64,000 nt of DNA, taken from positions 53,217,048 to 53,281,047 of the forward strand of contig CM055311.2 of the NCBI GenBank assembly GCA_029255685.2, written 5' to 3'. Every line of letters starts with the position of its first letter. The first letter of the stretch is position 1. This stretch comes from Silene conica. Taxonomy: Eukaryota; Streptophyta; Magnoliopsida; Caryophyllales; Caryophyllaceae. Under the pieces are notes generated by a model that did not search any database, was not told where the DNA came from, and was given only the letters and a program-made list of their open reading frames with translations. A program made the position numbers and the translations under genes. Shown here piece after piece: positions 12,165 to 23,583 of the stretch.

Positions 12165-12617
12165 ATGGATTCATTCAACCCTATCACTATTGATTCTTGT
12201 CATAATGTTTTCGACGATATATGCAACCAAAACAACATTGATACTACTAGAGAAATTCATTTCGGAACGGGTCCGGATGGCAGTATTAACTTCATTTCTT
12301 CTCTCCCACCTCCCAAAGGTTCATTTCTTGACACGGCTTATATAGATGAGCTAAATGAAGAATTGGACGCCTTATACTTGAAGGAAAGAGCTTATGATGA
12401 AGCTAGTGGGAGTTCTAGCAAGAAAAGTCTTGCAAAGAATAAGAAGAAGAAGAGAAAGTTAGAAAAAGGGCGATGCCACTATTGTAGTGTCATGGGCCAT
12501 TGGAGGAGGAATTGCCCCAAGTACTTACGTCATATCCAAGAAGGTCTTGTGATTCCGTTAGGTAATTCCAAATCTGAAATTTTTGTTATTGACATAAATT
12601 TTACATCCAACACATAA
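12165..12617 (+). pseudogene. Copia gag C-terminal part with zinc knuckle
   Basis: The 150-codon frame contains a basic run (KKSLAKNKKKKRKLEKG) and one CCHC knuckle, CHYCSVMGHWRRNC, at about residues 104-117, followed by PKYL as in many Copia gags. The knuckle would bind the element's RNA. The large N-terminal capsid domain is missing, so the product is short for the family. The frame ends with a TAA at 12615-12617, immediately before the protease active site, which is in the same frame. That stop is probably a mutation inside a formerly continuous polyprotein. Confidence 0.88.
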
Positions 12618-12667
12618 TGGGTATTGGATACCGGATGTGGTTCTCACCTTTGTAATCGTTTGCAGGG
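12618..12667 (+). pseudogene. Copia protease start, cut by the Gypsy insertion
   Basis: The frame continues WVLDTGCGSHLCN, the Copia protease active site with catalytic Asp in DTG at 12627-12635. After 15 codons it is broken by the Athila-like element. It resumes at 20567 in the same frame. Confidence 0.9.
12663..12667. repeat. Target-site duplication CAGGG (left)
   Basis: The same five bases follow the Gypsy 3' LTR at 20562-20566. Confidence 0.95.
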
Positions 12668-14096
12668 TGATGTGTCCTATATTTATATGATTTCACCCCT
12701 CTTTTAGCTCATCTTTATATGATAATTTGCACTTTATGAGGTGATTTTATGAGCTAATTCCGTGTTGTAGGTGTTTTGCATGTTTTGTTGCATTTTGTAG
12801 GAAACGGAGCAAGTTGCGACCTTTTTCTATCATTTTGGCATTCACCGAGCACCACGAGGCTACTTGGAGCGCGTTTTGGCCATGTAAGGGCATTTTGGGA
12901 AGATTCACTCATTCCCGAGGAAGAAGAAATGAAATTTGGTTGGTACTTAAGCCAAGAAAGTGAGAACTAGTAAAGAAAAGAAGAGATTGCAAGGTTCCCG
13001 GATTGCTGTTCGAACCCCAGAATCTCGGGGTTGATGCGAGATAGCCATATACCCAAATTGCTGCGCCCCCGAGACTTGTTCAAACCCCAGAATCTTGGGG
13101 TTTGATACCTGAGCAATTCCTGGCCTCAATTGCTGCGCCCCCTAAGACTGTTTGGTCCCCGGATTTTCGGGGATTGTGCAACTGAGCAACTCTTCACTTT
13201 CCTAGCTAGTTTTTGTATATAAACTCATCACTAGAGAGCATTTTATGGATGCTTTTTCATACATTTCCCTAAATCTACAAAAACCTAGTTTCCTTTATGT
13301 TGTTAGTTTTTCAATCATCAACATTTATGCTTTAATTCCGGGTTTTATTTGAAGATTATTTTGCTCTTAATAATTAAGTTCTTGTTCTTATTTCCTTAAG
13401 TTGGTAATTTCTTTTCCTTGCTTTTATATTATCTTTTTAATTCCAATTTATATATTTTTTATCATGTTTGTGTTAATTAAATCAATCTTTGTTAGTTTAT
13501 ATATTATCATGAGTGAGTAGTCTTATAATCTAGGGTTTAGGGAAGCCATGTTAGATTAGTAATTGATAATTGTTGAATTGGGATTTATTATGATTAATTT
13601 TTTGTTTCTATAACATGCTTGTTATGTATTGTTAACCTTTGATTCTTGATCACAATTTTTGGTTATCTTGTTAATTTCTTTCCTAAGATCGGAAGTCGGG
13701 AATGGAATTTGCCTAAGCATGTTTTGTAGCGCGACCTAGTAAGTGCGAGAGCCCGCTTGTAATCGTTCTAAGACTAGTAATAAAATCGAGAGATAATTGC
13801 TAATAAGTCTAGACAACTTTTGATCATATGTTTCCCCAATTCGACATCAATTATTGCTAATTTACATGTGTGAACCTATTTCCCTAGATCTTTTATTATC
13901 ATTGTTTTACATCTCAATTTGTTATCGTTTTAATCATCAAACCAATCAATCAATCGAATCGACCTTGATAGAATTCTAACCATAGCTTGTCATATTGCAT
14001 CTACCGTCTCCCTGAGATCGACCCCTACTTCCTTATCTACATTCATTTGTTAGTTAAGCCTAGGGTATCTTTGTTAGGTACGCGATAAGCCTATCA
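12668..14096 (+). repeat. 5' LTR of the Athila-like element
   Basis: Starts TGATGTGTCCTATATTT, ends GATAAGCCTATCA. Contains a GC-rich block at 12990-13175 with three stem-loop words of the form CCCCAGAATCTCGGGG, and AATTGCTGCGCCCCC twice. An apparent TATA word (TTTGTATATAAACTCATC, near 13210) lies just downstream of that block, consistent with a U3 promoter. The repeated short frames are by-products. Confidence 0.96.
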
Positions 14097-14101
14097 AATT
14101 T

Positions 14102-14119
14102 TGGCGCCGTTGCCGGGGA
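14102..14119 (+). promoter_or_regulatory. Primer-binding site, Athila type
   Basis: TGGCGCCGTTGCCGGGGA is complementary to a tRNA 3' end (tRNA-Asp is the usual assignment for this sequence) and lies five bases after the LTR. Confidence 0.9.
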
Positions 14120-14229
14120 CACGGTTTTCTTGCTTTGTGATTAGTTGAATTTTATCTTGTTTTTCCTTGTCTTAAGGAACACTTGTTCCTTGAGACCGTT
14201 ACTTACAATCCTCTCTAGATTGTTGTCTT

Positions 14230-15342
14230 ATGCCCAGGTCCTCACGGATTGGTGAACTACTTGCGGTTGATCCCGATCCCGAGAAAACCTTGCGTAGACG
14301 ACAACGTTTCTTGAAGGAAATTTCTGAAGCAGCAACTCTTGCACAACTTGAAAGTGCGAGAAAATCTTATTTAGAAGACCTTAAAATACTTGAGGAAGGA
14401 GAGGTTTCCAATTCACAACCAATAAGGAAGATGGTTCGTTTATCCGATCATTCTAAGCCCACCGCGGCTATGCTTCCTAGGGGTATTGCCACTGCCCAAA
14501 TTGACGCGGCAAATTTTGAGATCAAGCCGGCTTTTATTAGCCTTGTTGAGAGAAAGCAATTCGGTGGAGGTCCATTGGAAGATCCTAATTTGCACATCAC
14601 AAATTTTTGTGATTATTGCTCGATGATTAGGCAAACGGGCGTGACACAAGAGCAGATAAGGGAGATACTCTTCCCTTTTTCATTGAGAGACAACGCCAAG
14701 TTGTGGATTAATAGCCTTGATAGGACCGCTTTGGGGGTCACCAACTGGGAAACATTGGCTCTCGCATTTTATCAAAAATATTTTCCACCGGAAAAGACCC
14801 AACAATTGAGAAGCCAAATCACGGGGTTCCGTCAAAATGGTACTGAAAGCTTGTTTGAAGCATGGGAGAGGTATAAAGAGTTACAAAGGCAATGTCCTCA
14901 TCATGGGTTGGATCCTTGGTTTCTTGCAATCACATTCTACAATGGTTGTTGTGCCGAATCACGCCGAGTTTTGGACTCCGCTAACAATGGGAGATTCGAC
15001 CAAATTGATACAGAACTTGCTCATGCTACCATTGAATCCATGGCGGTGCATGACTCACAATACGCCAACACTCGCAACATCCCATTCAAGGCAAAGGAGG
15101 AGGACCCAAACGTGTCTCTTTTGAAAGCTCAAATAGCTCTCCTCCAACAACAAGTTGATAATCGGGGATCAAGTTCATCACAAACTTATGAACAAGTCAA
15201 TGCTACTAGCCAAATTGTGGTGTGTGACGCATGTGGTGGAGCGGGGCATGTTGCACAAGAATGTAGGAATACGGTTGAGCAAGTGAATGCTTATCAAAGT
15301 TTTAAACAAAACTTCAATCCTTACTCCAACACCTACAATTAA
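14230..15342 (+). pseudogene. Athila-like gag
   Basis: A 370-codon frame. The capsid-like retrotransposon gag domain lies at about residues 110-250, with LWINSLDR, WETLALAFYQKYFP and the ECCPHHGL-type segment (here QCPHHGLDPWF). A CCHC knuckle, CDACGGAGHVAQEC, lies at about 333-346. The protein would form the particle and bind RNA. A TAA at 15340 interrupts the frame, and the sequence after it stays open in the same frame, so this is a point-mutated gag-protease polyprotein and not a natural gag end. Confidence 0.92.
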
Positions 15343-17082
15343 GCTACAAAGTTTCACCCAAACTTGTCCTACAAAAGCACTAATGTGCTAAATCCACAAC
15401 ATCAAAATCAACATGTCCCACAACAACAAAGGCAAGCTCAAGTCCCACCACCCGGTTTTCAACACCAAATTCACAGACCCCAACAAAATTTCCAACAAAA
15501 CTTTCAGCAAGGATTTCAACAACCTTTTCAAAATCAACAAGTTCAAGGTCAATCCTCAAATTCCCAACAAAACAATCAACAAATGAGCAAGCTAGAGGCT
15601 TTGATGACACAAGTGGTTGAGACACAAAAGAACATGGCCATCCACATACAAAAGAGTGACCAAGCTAGGGATGCAACCATCAAAATGCTTGAAACCCAAA
15701 TTGCTCAACTTGCCACTTCCAATGCTCAAAGACAACAAGGTCAATTCCCACCTCAAGGTGCACAACCTCATGACACCATAAATGTCATCACATTGAGGAG
15801 TGGTATCACTTATGATGAACCCCCAATGCCAAATGTTGATGATGGGGTAGTTGGTAAGAAAAAATATGGTGGGAACAAGGTTGATAGCTCTAACAAAAGT
15901 GAGGAGTCCCAGAAAGTTGATGAGCCAATAGTGGTGGAAGATGTGGAGGATGAGCCTTCAAAAGTGGATGACAAAGCTAAGGAGCCGGAGAAAATTCAAG
16001 TGCCGTTTCCACATCGTTTGGCACAAGCTCAAAGAGAAACCCGACTTGGTAAGTTCATGGAAATGATGAAGAACCTCAAGGTAACTATCCCTTATTTAGA
16101 ACTTATCACTCAAATACCTTCATATACCAAATTCATGAAGGAGATTTTAACTAAGAAGAGGACTATTGACAGTATTGAGACATTGGCCTACACTTCCGAT
16201 TGTGAAGCTTATTTGAAAAACTTGTCCCCTCCTAAGTTGAAAGATCCCGGAAGTTTTTCCATACCGTGCACCATAGGGAATTTTCCAATTGATAAAGCTC
16301 TTTGTGATCTTGGTGCAAGTGTAAGTGTCATGCCTTACTCGATATGCGAAAAACTGAATTTAGGAGCTCCGAAGTGTACTAGTGTCACCCTACAAATGGC
16401 GGACCGTTCTATCAAACGCCCCTTGGGTGTTTTGGAGGATGTTCCCGTCAAGGTAGGAAAGTTTTTCATTCCAGTTGACTTTATCGTGCTTGACATTGCC
16501 GAAGATGCGCAAATTCCCATAATCTTGGGTAGACCATTCTTACACACCGCGGGTGCATTGATAGATGTTAAGAATGGTAAGTTGACTCTAGCCGTAGGGG
16601 ATGAGAAGGTGACATATAATTTGAGTCATGGTCATAAGAGTCCAATGCTAGAGGAATCATGTTATGCTATGAATAATGCTAACCCCTTGTCTCAATCTTT
16701 GAGCAAGGATGTGGATATTTCTTTGAGCTCTTGTGCAGGAAATGGTGAAACGGTGAGCAACGGAAAGAAGGTTTTGGTGGAAGAGGAAGTTCTTGCAACG
16801 TCCCAACCATTCAAGGAGATGGTGAAGAATCGAAATCAGAAGGAGCTTATCAAGGAAGGTCTCAATGTTGGTGACAAACTGCTTATGTACAATCCTCGAA
16901 AGAAGGTTGGCCCAGGCCCTTATATCATCCTTAGTGATGACAAGATTGGGTCCTTTGAAGTATTGGCCCCGGGTGGAGAGAAGATCAAAGCTAGTGGCCA
17001 TTATTTGCGGCCTTATCGTGAAGAAGCAATGGTCGGAATGGTGGAGGAAGTTTTCTTGAAACTTCCGGATTTTAAAACTTAA
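15343..17082 (+). pseudogene. Athila-like protease joined to the integrase C-terminal end
   Basis: In frame with gag after the TAA at 15340. First comes a Gln/Asn-rich linker (roughly residues 10-70 from 15364), then an acidic/basic stretch, then retropepsin at about residues 295-430 with the Athila-style active site CDLGASVSVMP and IILGRPFL. From about 16720-16850 the frame passes into a segment with GLNVGDKLLMYNPRKK and GHYLRPYREE, which matches the far C-terminal end of Athila integrase. Reverse transcriptase, RNase H and the integrase core are missing with the frame kept open, so an in-frame deletion is likely. Ends at TAA 17080-17082. Confidence 0.88.
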
Positions 17083-19119
17083 AATTTTTGAGACATTTTG
17101 TCTAGCAAGACTTTAAATTGCGCTTCTCGGGAGGCAACCCGAGTTTAGCTAGTTTTTAATTTTTGTTTACTTCTTTTGTTTTAATTTTTAATGCCTTATA
17201 GTATGTAAGAAAGGATGCCTAAATGTGCTTCTTGTTAATTTTGTAGGTGTCTCAAGTTGATGTTTTCCTCGTCTTGCGGAGGAGATAGCTAGCGGTTTTG
17301 CACCCCACGAAATCGGGGTTTAAACAAGAGTAGGGGGCGCAGCAGTTTGATATTGGCGAAATTTGATATTGCTGAAGCCCCAAGAAATCGGGGAGACCCG
17401 CGCTGTTGATGGTCGTGCTGACGATTACCATGTCGCTTCCGAGTGATTTGCTATCACTCATCCCCTTGTACATACTAGCTTGGGGGAGGCTAGATAGTCT
17501 AGTAAGCATCTTTATTTCCCTTGCATTTTCGTTGTTATCCCCTTTCCCCTTTCAACATTTTGTCTTGCTGGATTCTGTGTGAGAACCGTTTCTACGGTTT
17601 GATGGTTGTTCCTTGTTCAACACAATAGGGACAATGTGATGTTTAGCTTGGGGGAGGGATTTGCATCTTGTTAGAGCATGTTAGTTTAGCTTGCATGTAG
17701 TTTCTTCATAAAAAAAATCAAAAATCAAAAAAAGTTGAACAATTGTGTGCTTTCCATGAAATTTTGTGATGCTTGCCCTTACTTTTGCTCCTTGATTTCT
17801 CTCTTTGCTTATCCCAATTGTAGCTTTATAGCTATTTGAATCACATTTATTGACGGGATTTTTGCAAACATGGGGATGTCTTGACATAGTGGGTGAGGGA
17901 TGGAATTTGGACCTATTAGGCTTGATCTTGACATTGGCAACCTACAGAAATTTAAAAGGTAGAGCCTCCTTAGACCGGTGCATCTATACCCGGTCTCACT
18001 TAGGTGTGTGTAGGTCTCCTTGTGGTGTGCGTTACATCAAAACGCACAAGTATGGTCTTTATTCCATTTCTTATGAGCATTGCATTCATAATTTGTAAGC
18101 ATTTGAAGCCATTCACATGACTTTGCTGCCCATTTTCACCCTTATACATTTTCTCATATCTAGCTACATTTAAACTTGCCTACCTTGTCGAGTTAGTAGC
18201 TTTATCATTGGTGTTTGGGTGCTCATTTGGGATATATGGTCCATTTTTGTGTCATTGTGAGCTTGGTAAGACGAAATTACTGATTTCCGTGTCTCGTTTT
18301 ATTCTTGAGTTGAAGAAAGAAAGTTGAAAAAAAAATGAGAAGTTGAAAAGAAGAATGAAAAATAAAATGATGTGAAGAAAAAAAGAAAAAAAAAATTGAA
18401 ATACAAGAAGAGAAAAAATTGAAAGAGTTGAAAAGTATGAAAAAAAAGCATGAAATTGAGTTGTTGAAAAGAAAAGAGAAGAAGAGGTTTTGTGATTTAG
18501 CTTCCATGTTTTATATCACAAGTATTTGGGAAGTTTACACTTGTTTTGTCATGAAAAGAAGTCAATATGCTACTTTTGACTTCAAGCCTCCTACTTGGGA
18601 TGAGTTTGGGATTTGGATTGAGCATCCATGCATTCATTGGTTAGTTGCTAGCTTGACTTAGCTCCACTTACCATAATTCATATGTTCCCCTTTCTTACCC
18701 ATGACCATAGCCTTCCTCTAATCCTTGGCTTCTTCTTTTTATGCTTGCATTTGATTGTTTTGACTCGTGGACTTGGAATGATCACCATATTAGATTGCGG
18801 GCGCACTCTCATGAGTAGAGTTTACGAGAGTGTCACTCATACAAATCTCCTTTTACATATAAATGTGTGCTTGAGTGTACCGCGAGAGTCCATTGTCAAT
18901 AAGATCATGCAAGAGCCGAAAAGTTTGAATAAAATCTTTCATGCTACGCCGCCATGTAAATCTCATCCATGTTTTTGCGTTATCCTTATGCCCACGTTGT
19001 TTTGGGATTATGATTCATTGCGCTTGTTAGCTTATGTTGGGATTTGCAAATGATGAGATTTGGTGCTCCTTACCCTTGCCTTGATATTGTGTGCTTGCTT
19101 GGGACAAGCAAGGGTTTAG
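17083..19119 (+). other. Long 3' non-coding region of the Athila-like element
   Basis: Two kilobases without a supported gene. A stem-loop (CTTCTCGGGAGGCAACCCGAG) lies near 17123, just after the stop. GC-rich words shared with the LTR (ATCGGGG stems, and GGGGGCGCAGCAG at about 17334) lie at 17300-17410. Three AGCTTGGGGGA words, near 17478, 17646 and 19118, resemble the final polypurine tract. A purine-rich low-complexity stretch lies at 18310-18490. Athila elements often carry an env-like frame here, but I see none that holds up. Confidence 0.75.
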
Positions 19120-19131
19120 CTTGGGGGAATT
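19120..19131 (+). promoter_or_regulatory. Polypurine tract of the Athila-like element
   Basis: CTTGGGGGAATT ends directly at the 3' LTR start. It would prime plus-strand DNA synthesis. Confidence 0.9.
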
Positions 19132-20561
19132 TGATGTGTCCTATTTTTATATGATTTTCACCTCTCTTTTAGCTCATCTTTACATGATAATTTGCACTTT
19201 ATGAGGTGATTTTATGAGCTAATTCCGTGTTGTAGGTGTTTTGCATGTTTTGTTGCATTTTGTAGGAAACGGAGCAAGTTGCGACCTTTTTCTATCATTT
19301 TGGCATTCACCGAGCACCACGAGGCTACTTGGAGCGCGTTTTGGCCATGTAAGGGCATTTTGGGAAGATTCACTCATTCTCGAGGAAGAAGAAATGAAAT
19401 TTGGTTGGTACTTGAGCCAAGAAAGTGAGAACTAGTAAAGAAAAGAAGAGATTGCAAGGTCCCCGGATTGCTGTTCGAACCCCAGAATCTCGGGGTTGAT
19501 GCGAGATAGCCATATACCCAAATTGCTGCGCCCCCGAGACTTGTTCAAACCCCAGAATCTTGGGGTTTGATACCTGAGCAATTCCTGGCCTCAATTGCTG
19601 CGCCCCCTAAGACTGTTTGGTCCCCGGATTTTCGGGGATTGTGCAACTGAGCAACTCTTCACTTTCCTAGCTAGTTTTTGTATATAAACTCATCACTAGA
19701 GAGCATTTTATGGATGCTTTTTCATACATTTCCCTAAATCTACAAAAACCTAGTTTCCTTTATGTTGTTAGTTTTTCAATCATCAACATTTATGCTTTAA
19801 TTCCGGGTTTTATTTGAAGATTATTTTGCTCTTAATAATTAAGTTCTTGTTCTTATTTCCTTAAGTTGGTAATTTCTTTTCCTTGCTTTTATATTATCTT
19901 TTTAATTCCAATTTATATATTTTTTATCATGTTTATGTTAATTAAATCAATCTTTGTTAGTTTATATATTATCATGAGTGAGTAGTCTTATAATCTAGGG
20001 TTTAGGGAAGCCATGTTAGATTAGTAATTGATAATTGTTGAATTGGGATTTATTATGATTAATTTTTTGTTTCTATAACATGCTTGTTATGTATTGTTAA
20101 CCTTTGATTCTTGATCACAATTTTTGGTTATCTTGTTAATTCTTTTCCTAAGATCGAAAGTCGGGAATGGAATTTGCCTAAGCATGTTTTGTAGCGCGAC
20201 CTAGTAAGTGCGAGAGCCCGCTAGTAATCGTTCTAAGACTAGTAATAAAATCGAGAGATAATTGCTAATAAGTCTAGACAACTTTTGATCATATGTTTCC
20301 CCAATTCGACATCAATTATTGCTAATTTACATGTGTGAACCTATTTCCCTAGATCTTTTATTATCATTGTTTTACATCTCAATTTGTTATCGTTTTAATC
20401 ATCAAACCAATCAATCAATCGAATCGACCTTGATAGAATTCTAACCATAGCTTGTCATATTGCATCTACCGTCTCCCTGAGATCGACCCCTACTTCCTTA
20501 TCTACATTCATTTGTTAGTTAAGCCTAGGGTATCTTTGTTAGGTACGCGATAAGCCTATCA
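19132..20561 (+). repeat. 3' LTR of the Athila-like element
   Basis: Starts TGATGTGTCCTATTTTT and ends GCCTATCA, then CAGGG. About ten substitutions and one 1-bp indel relative to the 5' LTR, counted by eye. Confidence 0.96.
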
Positions 20562-20566
20562 CAGGG

Positions 20567-23060
20567 TTTAAGAGAAGTGGAGAAGGTGGACAAGGGTGAT
20601 ATGGATCTCCGACTTGGAAATGGAGCTCGGGTAGCGGCCACTTCAAAAGGAACTTGCACTCTTGCATTGACGAGTGGATATGAGCTAAAACTCAATAATT
20701 GTTATTTTGTACCGTCTCTTTCCAAAAACATTATTTCTGTTGCAATGTTAGACATTGAGGGATATGATTTTTCCATTAAAAACAATTGTTGTGTAATTTC
20801 TAAGAATGACATGGTAGTTGGCCGTGCCAATTCTATTAATGGAATCTATGTTTTGGAGACTTCCGACTCGTCTAATAATGTCTACAACGTTAATAACAAA
20901 AGGATTAAAACAAGTGATCCAAATGAATCATATGTTTGGCATTGTCGACTTGGTCACATAAATGAAAATCGCATTAAAAGATTGGTAAAGACCAACATAA
21001 TTAAACCATTCGAATATGAATCTTATGGTACATGCGAAGCTTGCCTTCTAGGAAAGATGACTCGTAACCCCTTTAGTGGTAAAGGGACACGAGCCAGTGA
21101 GTTATTGGGACTAATACATACGGATGTATGCGGACCACTATCAATCACCGCTAGAGGCGATTATGACTATTTCATCACCTTCACCGATGATTTAAGTAGG
21201 TATGGGTATATCTACTTAATGAAACATAAGAGTGAAGCTTTTACGAAATTTAAAGAACTTCAGAATGAAGTAGAGAACCAACTCGACAAGAAGATTAAAA
21301 CATTACAATCCGATCGTGGTGGAGAATATCTTAGTAATGAATTTGATTCACATCTAAAGGAGTGTGGCATTGTATCACAACTTTCACCTCCGGGAACACC
21401 ACAACTTAATGGTGTGGCTGAAAGGAGGAATCGAACCTTATTGGATATGGTCCGATCAATGATGAGCCAAACCAATTTACCCAATTCATTTTGGGGATTT
21501 GCGATCCTCACCGCCATCAAATCGTTGAACAATAGTCCAACGAAAGCGACCGATAAGACTCCATATGAGATGTGGAAAGGAAAGGTTCCTAACTTATCCT
21601 ATATGAAGATATGGGGGTGCGATGCTTATGTCAAGTCTAAAAACGATGACAAACTCGCACCAAGATCCGAAAAATGCATTTTTGTTGGTTATCCAACCAC
21701 CTCACGTGGCTACCACTTCTACAAACCTCAAGAAAACAAAGTGTTTGTGTCTTCTGAGGCTGTCTTCTTAGAAAAGGAGTTTATTTCTAAGAGACAGAGT
21801 GGGAGAAATTTTGAACTTAATGAAGTTCGAGAAGTTCAAGAGCCACAAACTGAAGCTGAGACAGATGAAGATGTTCCTTCTTCATCCACTTCAGTACCTA
21901 TTCCACCCAGGAGGTCGAGTAGGGTCCCACATCAACCTGATAGGTATGTTGGACTAATTGAGGAAGATGGTAGCCTAGACGTTTTACTTTTGGAAAGTGA
22001 CGAGCCTACCACTTACAAAGCTGCAATCTCTAGTCCCGACTCCATCAAATGGCATGAGGCCATGGTATCCGAGATGGATTCTATGCATCAAAACCAAGTA
22101 TGGGACTTGGTAGACTTGACAAAGGATATGAGACCTCTCCAATGCAAGTGGATCTTCAAGGTGAAGAACGGCATAAAAGGACATGATGATGTCTATAAAG
22201 CTAGGCTAGTAGCTAAGGGTTTTTCCCAAGTCCAAGGTCTTCATTATGATGAAACCTTTGCTCCGGTAGCCATGCTAAGATCCATTAGGATAATGTTAGC
22301 GATTGCCGCATTTCATGATTATGAAGTGTGGCAAATGGACGTCAAAACCGCCTTCTTAAATGGGCATTTAAAGGAGGATGTGTATATGATACAACCTGAG
22401 GGTTTTGAAGATCCTAAAAATCCTAACAAGGTATGCAAGCTTAAGAGATCCATCTATGGTCTTAAGCAAGCATCGAGGAGTTGGAATCATCGCTTCAATG
22501 AAGTCATAAAAGAAAATGGTTTCACTCGAAGTGTCGAGGAACCTTGTTTATATATGAAATTCAGTGGGAGCAATGTTGTATTCCTAATCTTGTATGTGGA
22601 TGACATACTACTCATTGGAAATGATGTTCCAATGCTTTCATCAGTAAAAGGATGGTTAGGTAACCATTTTCAGATGAAAGATCTAGGAAATGCACAATGC
22701 ATATTAGGTATCCGGATCTATAGAGATAGATCCAAGAGGATATTGGCACTAAGTCAAGAACCTTATATCGATAAGATTCTTCGACGGTTCAGCATGGGAA
22801 ATTCCAAGAGAGGGTTTATCCCCATGGGAAGTGGCATTATATTGAGAAAGTCTCAATCACCCACAGAGCCTAAGGATGTTGAACGCATGAAAATGATCCC
22901 TTATGCTTCCGCCGTGGGATCTATCATGTACGCCATGATATGCACTCGTCCTGATGTCTCGTATGCTTTGAGCATGACTAGTAGATATCAAGCAAATCCA
23001 GGTGAAAGTCACTGGATTGCAGTCAAGAACATCCTTAAGTACGTACTTGAGAAGAACTAA
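20567..23060 (+). pseudogene. Copia pol: rest of protease, integrase, reverse transcriptase
   Basis: Continuation of the protease frame after the Gypsy insert. The zinc-binding end of integrase (WHCRLGHIN...CEACLLGK) lies at about 20938-21055. The integrase core has its three acidic residues in HTDVCGP, LQSDRGGEY and GVAERRNRTL (about 21118-21430). Reverse transcriptase runs from about 22050, with QMDVKTAFLNGHL and YVDDILLIGND (YVDD at 22592-22603). All catalytic motifs look intact. The frame ends early at 23060 because GTAC is duplicated (AAGTACGTACTTGAG, near 23037-23052), which shifts the RNase H part out of frame. Confidence 0.93.
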
Positions 23061-23583
23061 GGATTCATACTTAGTGTTTGGAGGGGAAGAAGATTTGTGT
23101 GTAAAGGGTTACACAGATGCAAGCTTCCAAACAGATAAAGACGATTTTAAATCCCAGGCTGGATTTGTCTTTATCTTGAATGGTGGTGCCATTAGTTGGA
23201 AGAGCTTCAAAGAACCAGTCGTTGCGGATTCTACAACGGAAGCAGAGTACATTGCAGCGTCAGAAGCTGCTAAGGAGGCAATATGGATAAGGCAATTTAT
23301 CGAGGGACTAAGGGTAGTTCCAAATGCTGAAGATCCTATCACCCTGTACTGTGATAACAGTGGTGCTGTCTTTCAGGCTAAGGAGCCTAAGTCTAGTAAT
23401 AAGTCTAGACATGTATCAAGAAAATATCATGTAATTCGGGATTTCATTGATAGGAAGGAAATAGCGATATGTAAGGTTGGGACAGACGATAATGTGGCTG
23501 ATCCTTTAACCAAACCCTTGTCGCAAGCTAAGCATGATTCTCATGCTCGTTCTATGGGTCTTAAGAGTTTACCCAATGTGTAA
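23053..23583 (+). pseudogene. Copia RNase H, in a shifted frame
   Basis: After the 4-bp duplication the frame reads LRRTKDSYLVFGG and then the Copia RNase H domain. GYTDASFQTD carries the first acidic residue, SSTTEAEY-type STTEAEYIAASEA the second, and LYCDNSGAVFQAKEP the third. It ends with the customary VADPLTKPL stretch and a TAA after LPNV. RNase H would remove the RNA template during reverse transcription. The domain itself looks intact and only the shift separates it from reverse transcriptase. Confidence 0.93.

Larger units (their letters stand above)
12668..20561 (+). mobile_element. Athila-like Gypsy element, internally deleted
   Basis: A 7.9-kb element with LTRs of 1429 and 1430 bp (TGATGTGTCC...GCCTATCA), a TGGCGCCGTTGCCGGGGA primer site, gag, protease, and a TTGGGGGAATT polypurine tract. 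It sits in the protease region of the Copia element, with CAGGG on both sides. Gag style, the DLGAS protease and the primer site fit the Athila lineage. Reverse transcriptase, RNase H and most of integrase are absent, so it is non-autonomous. The two LTRs differ by eye at about ten sites plus one indel, so it moved recently and would have needed enzymes from another element. Confidence 0.95.

Noticed and set aside
18277..18507. Phe/Ser-rich frame
   Set aside because: Translation of a purine-rich low-complexity tract.
18682..19053. Possible env-like gene downstream of the Athila-like protease
   Set aside because: The frame has hydrophobic stretches but no convincing signal peptide plus transmembrane layout, and it overlaps non-coding motif DNA.
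20577..23060. Independent gene starting at 20577
   Set aside because: The ATG there is internal to the Copia polyprotein, which continues from 12618 across the Gypsy insertion.
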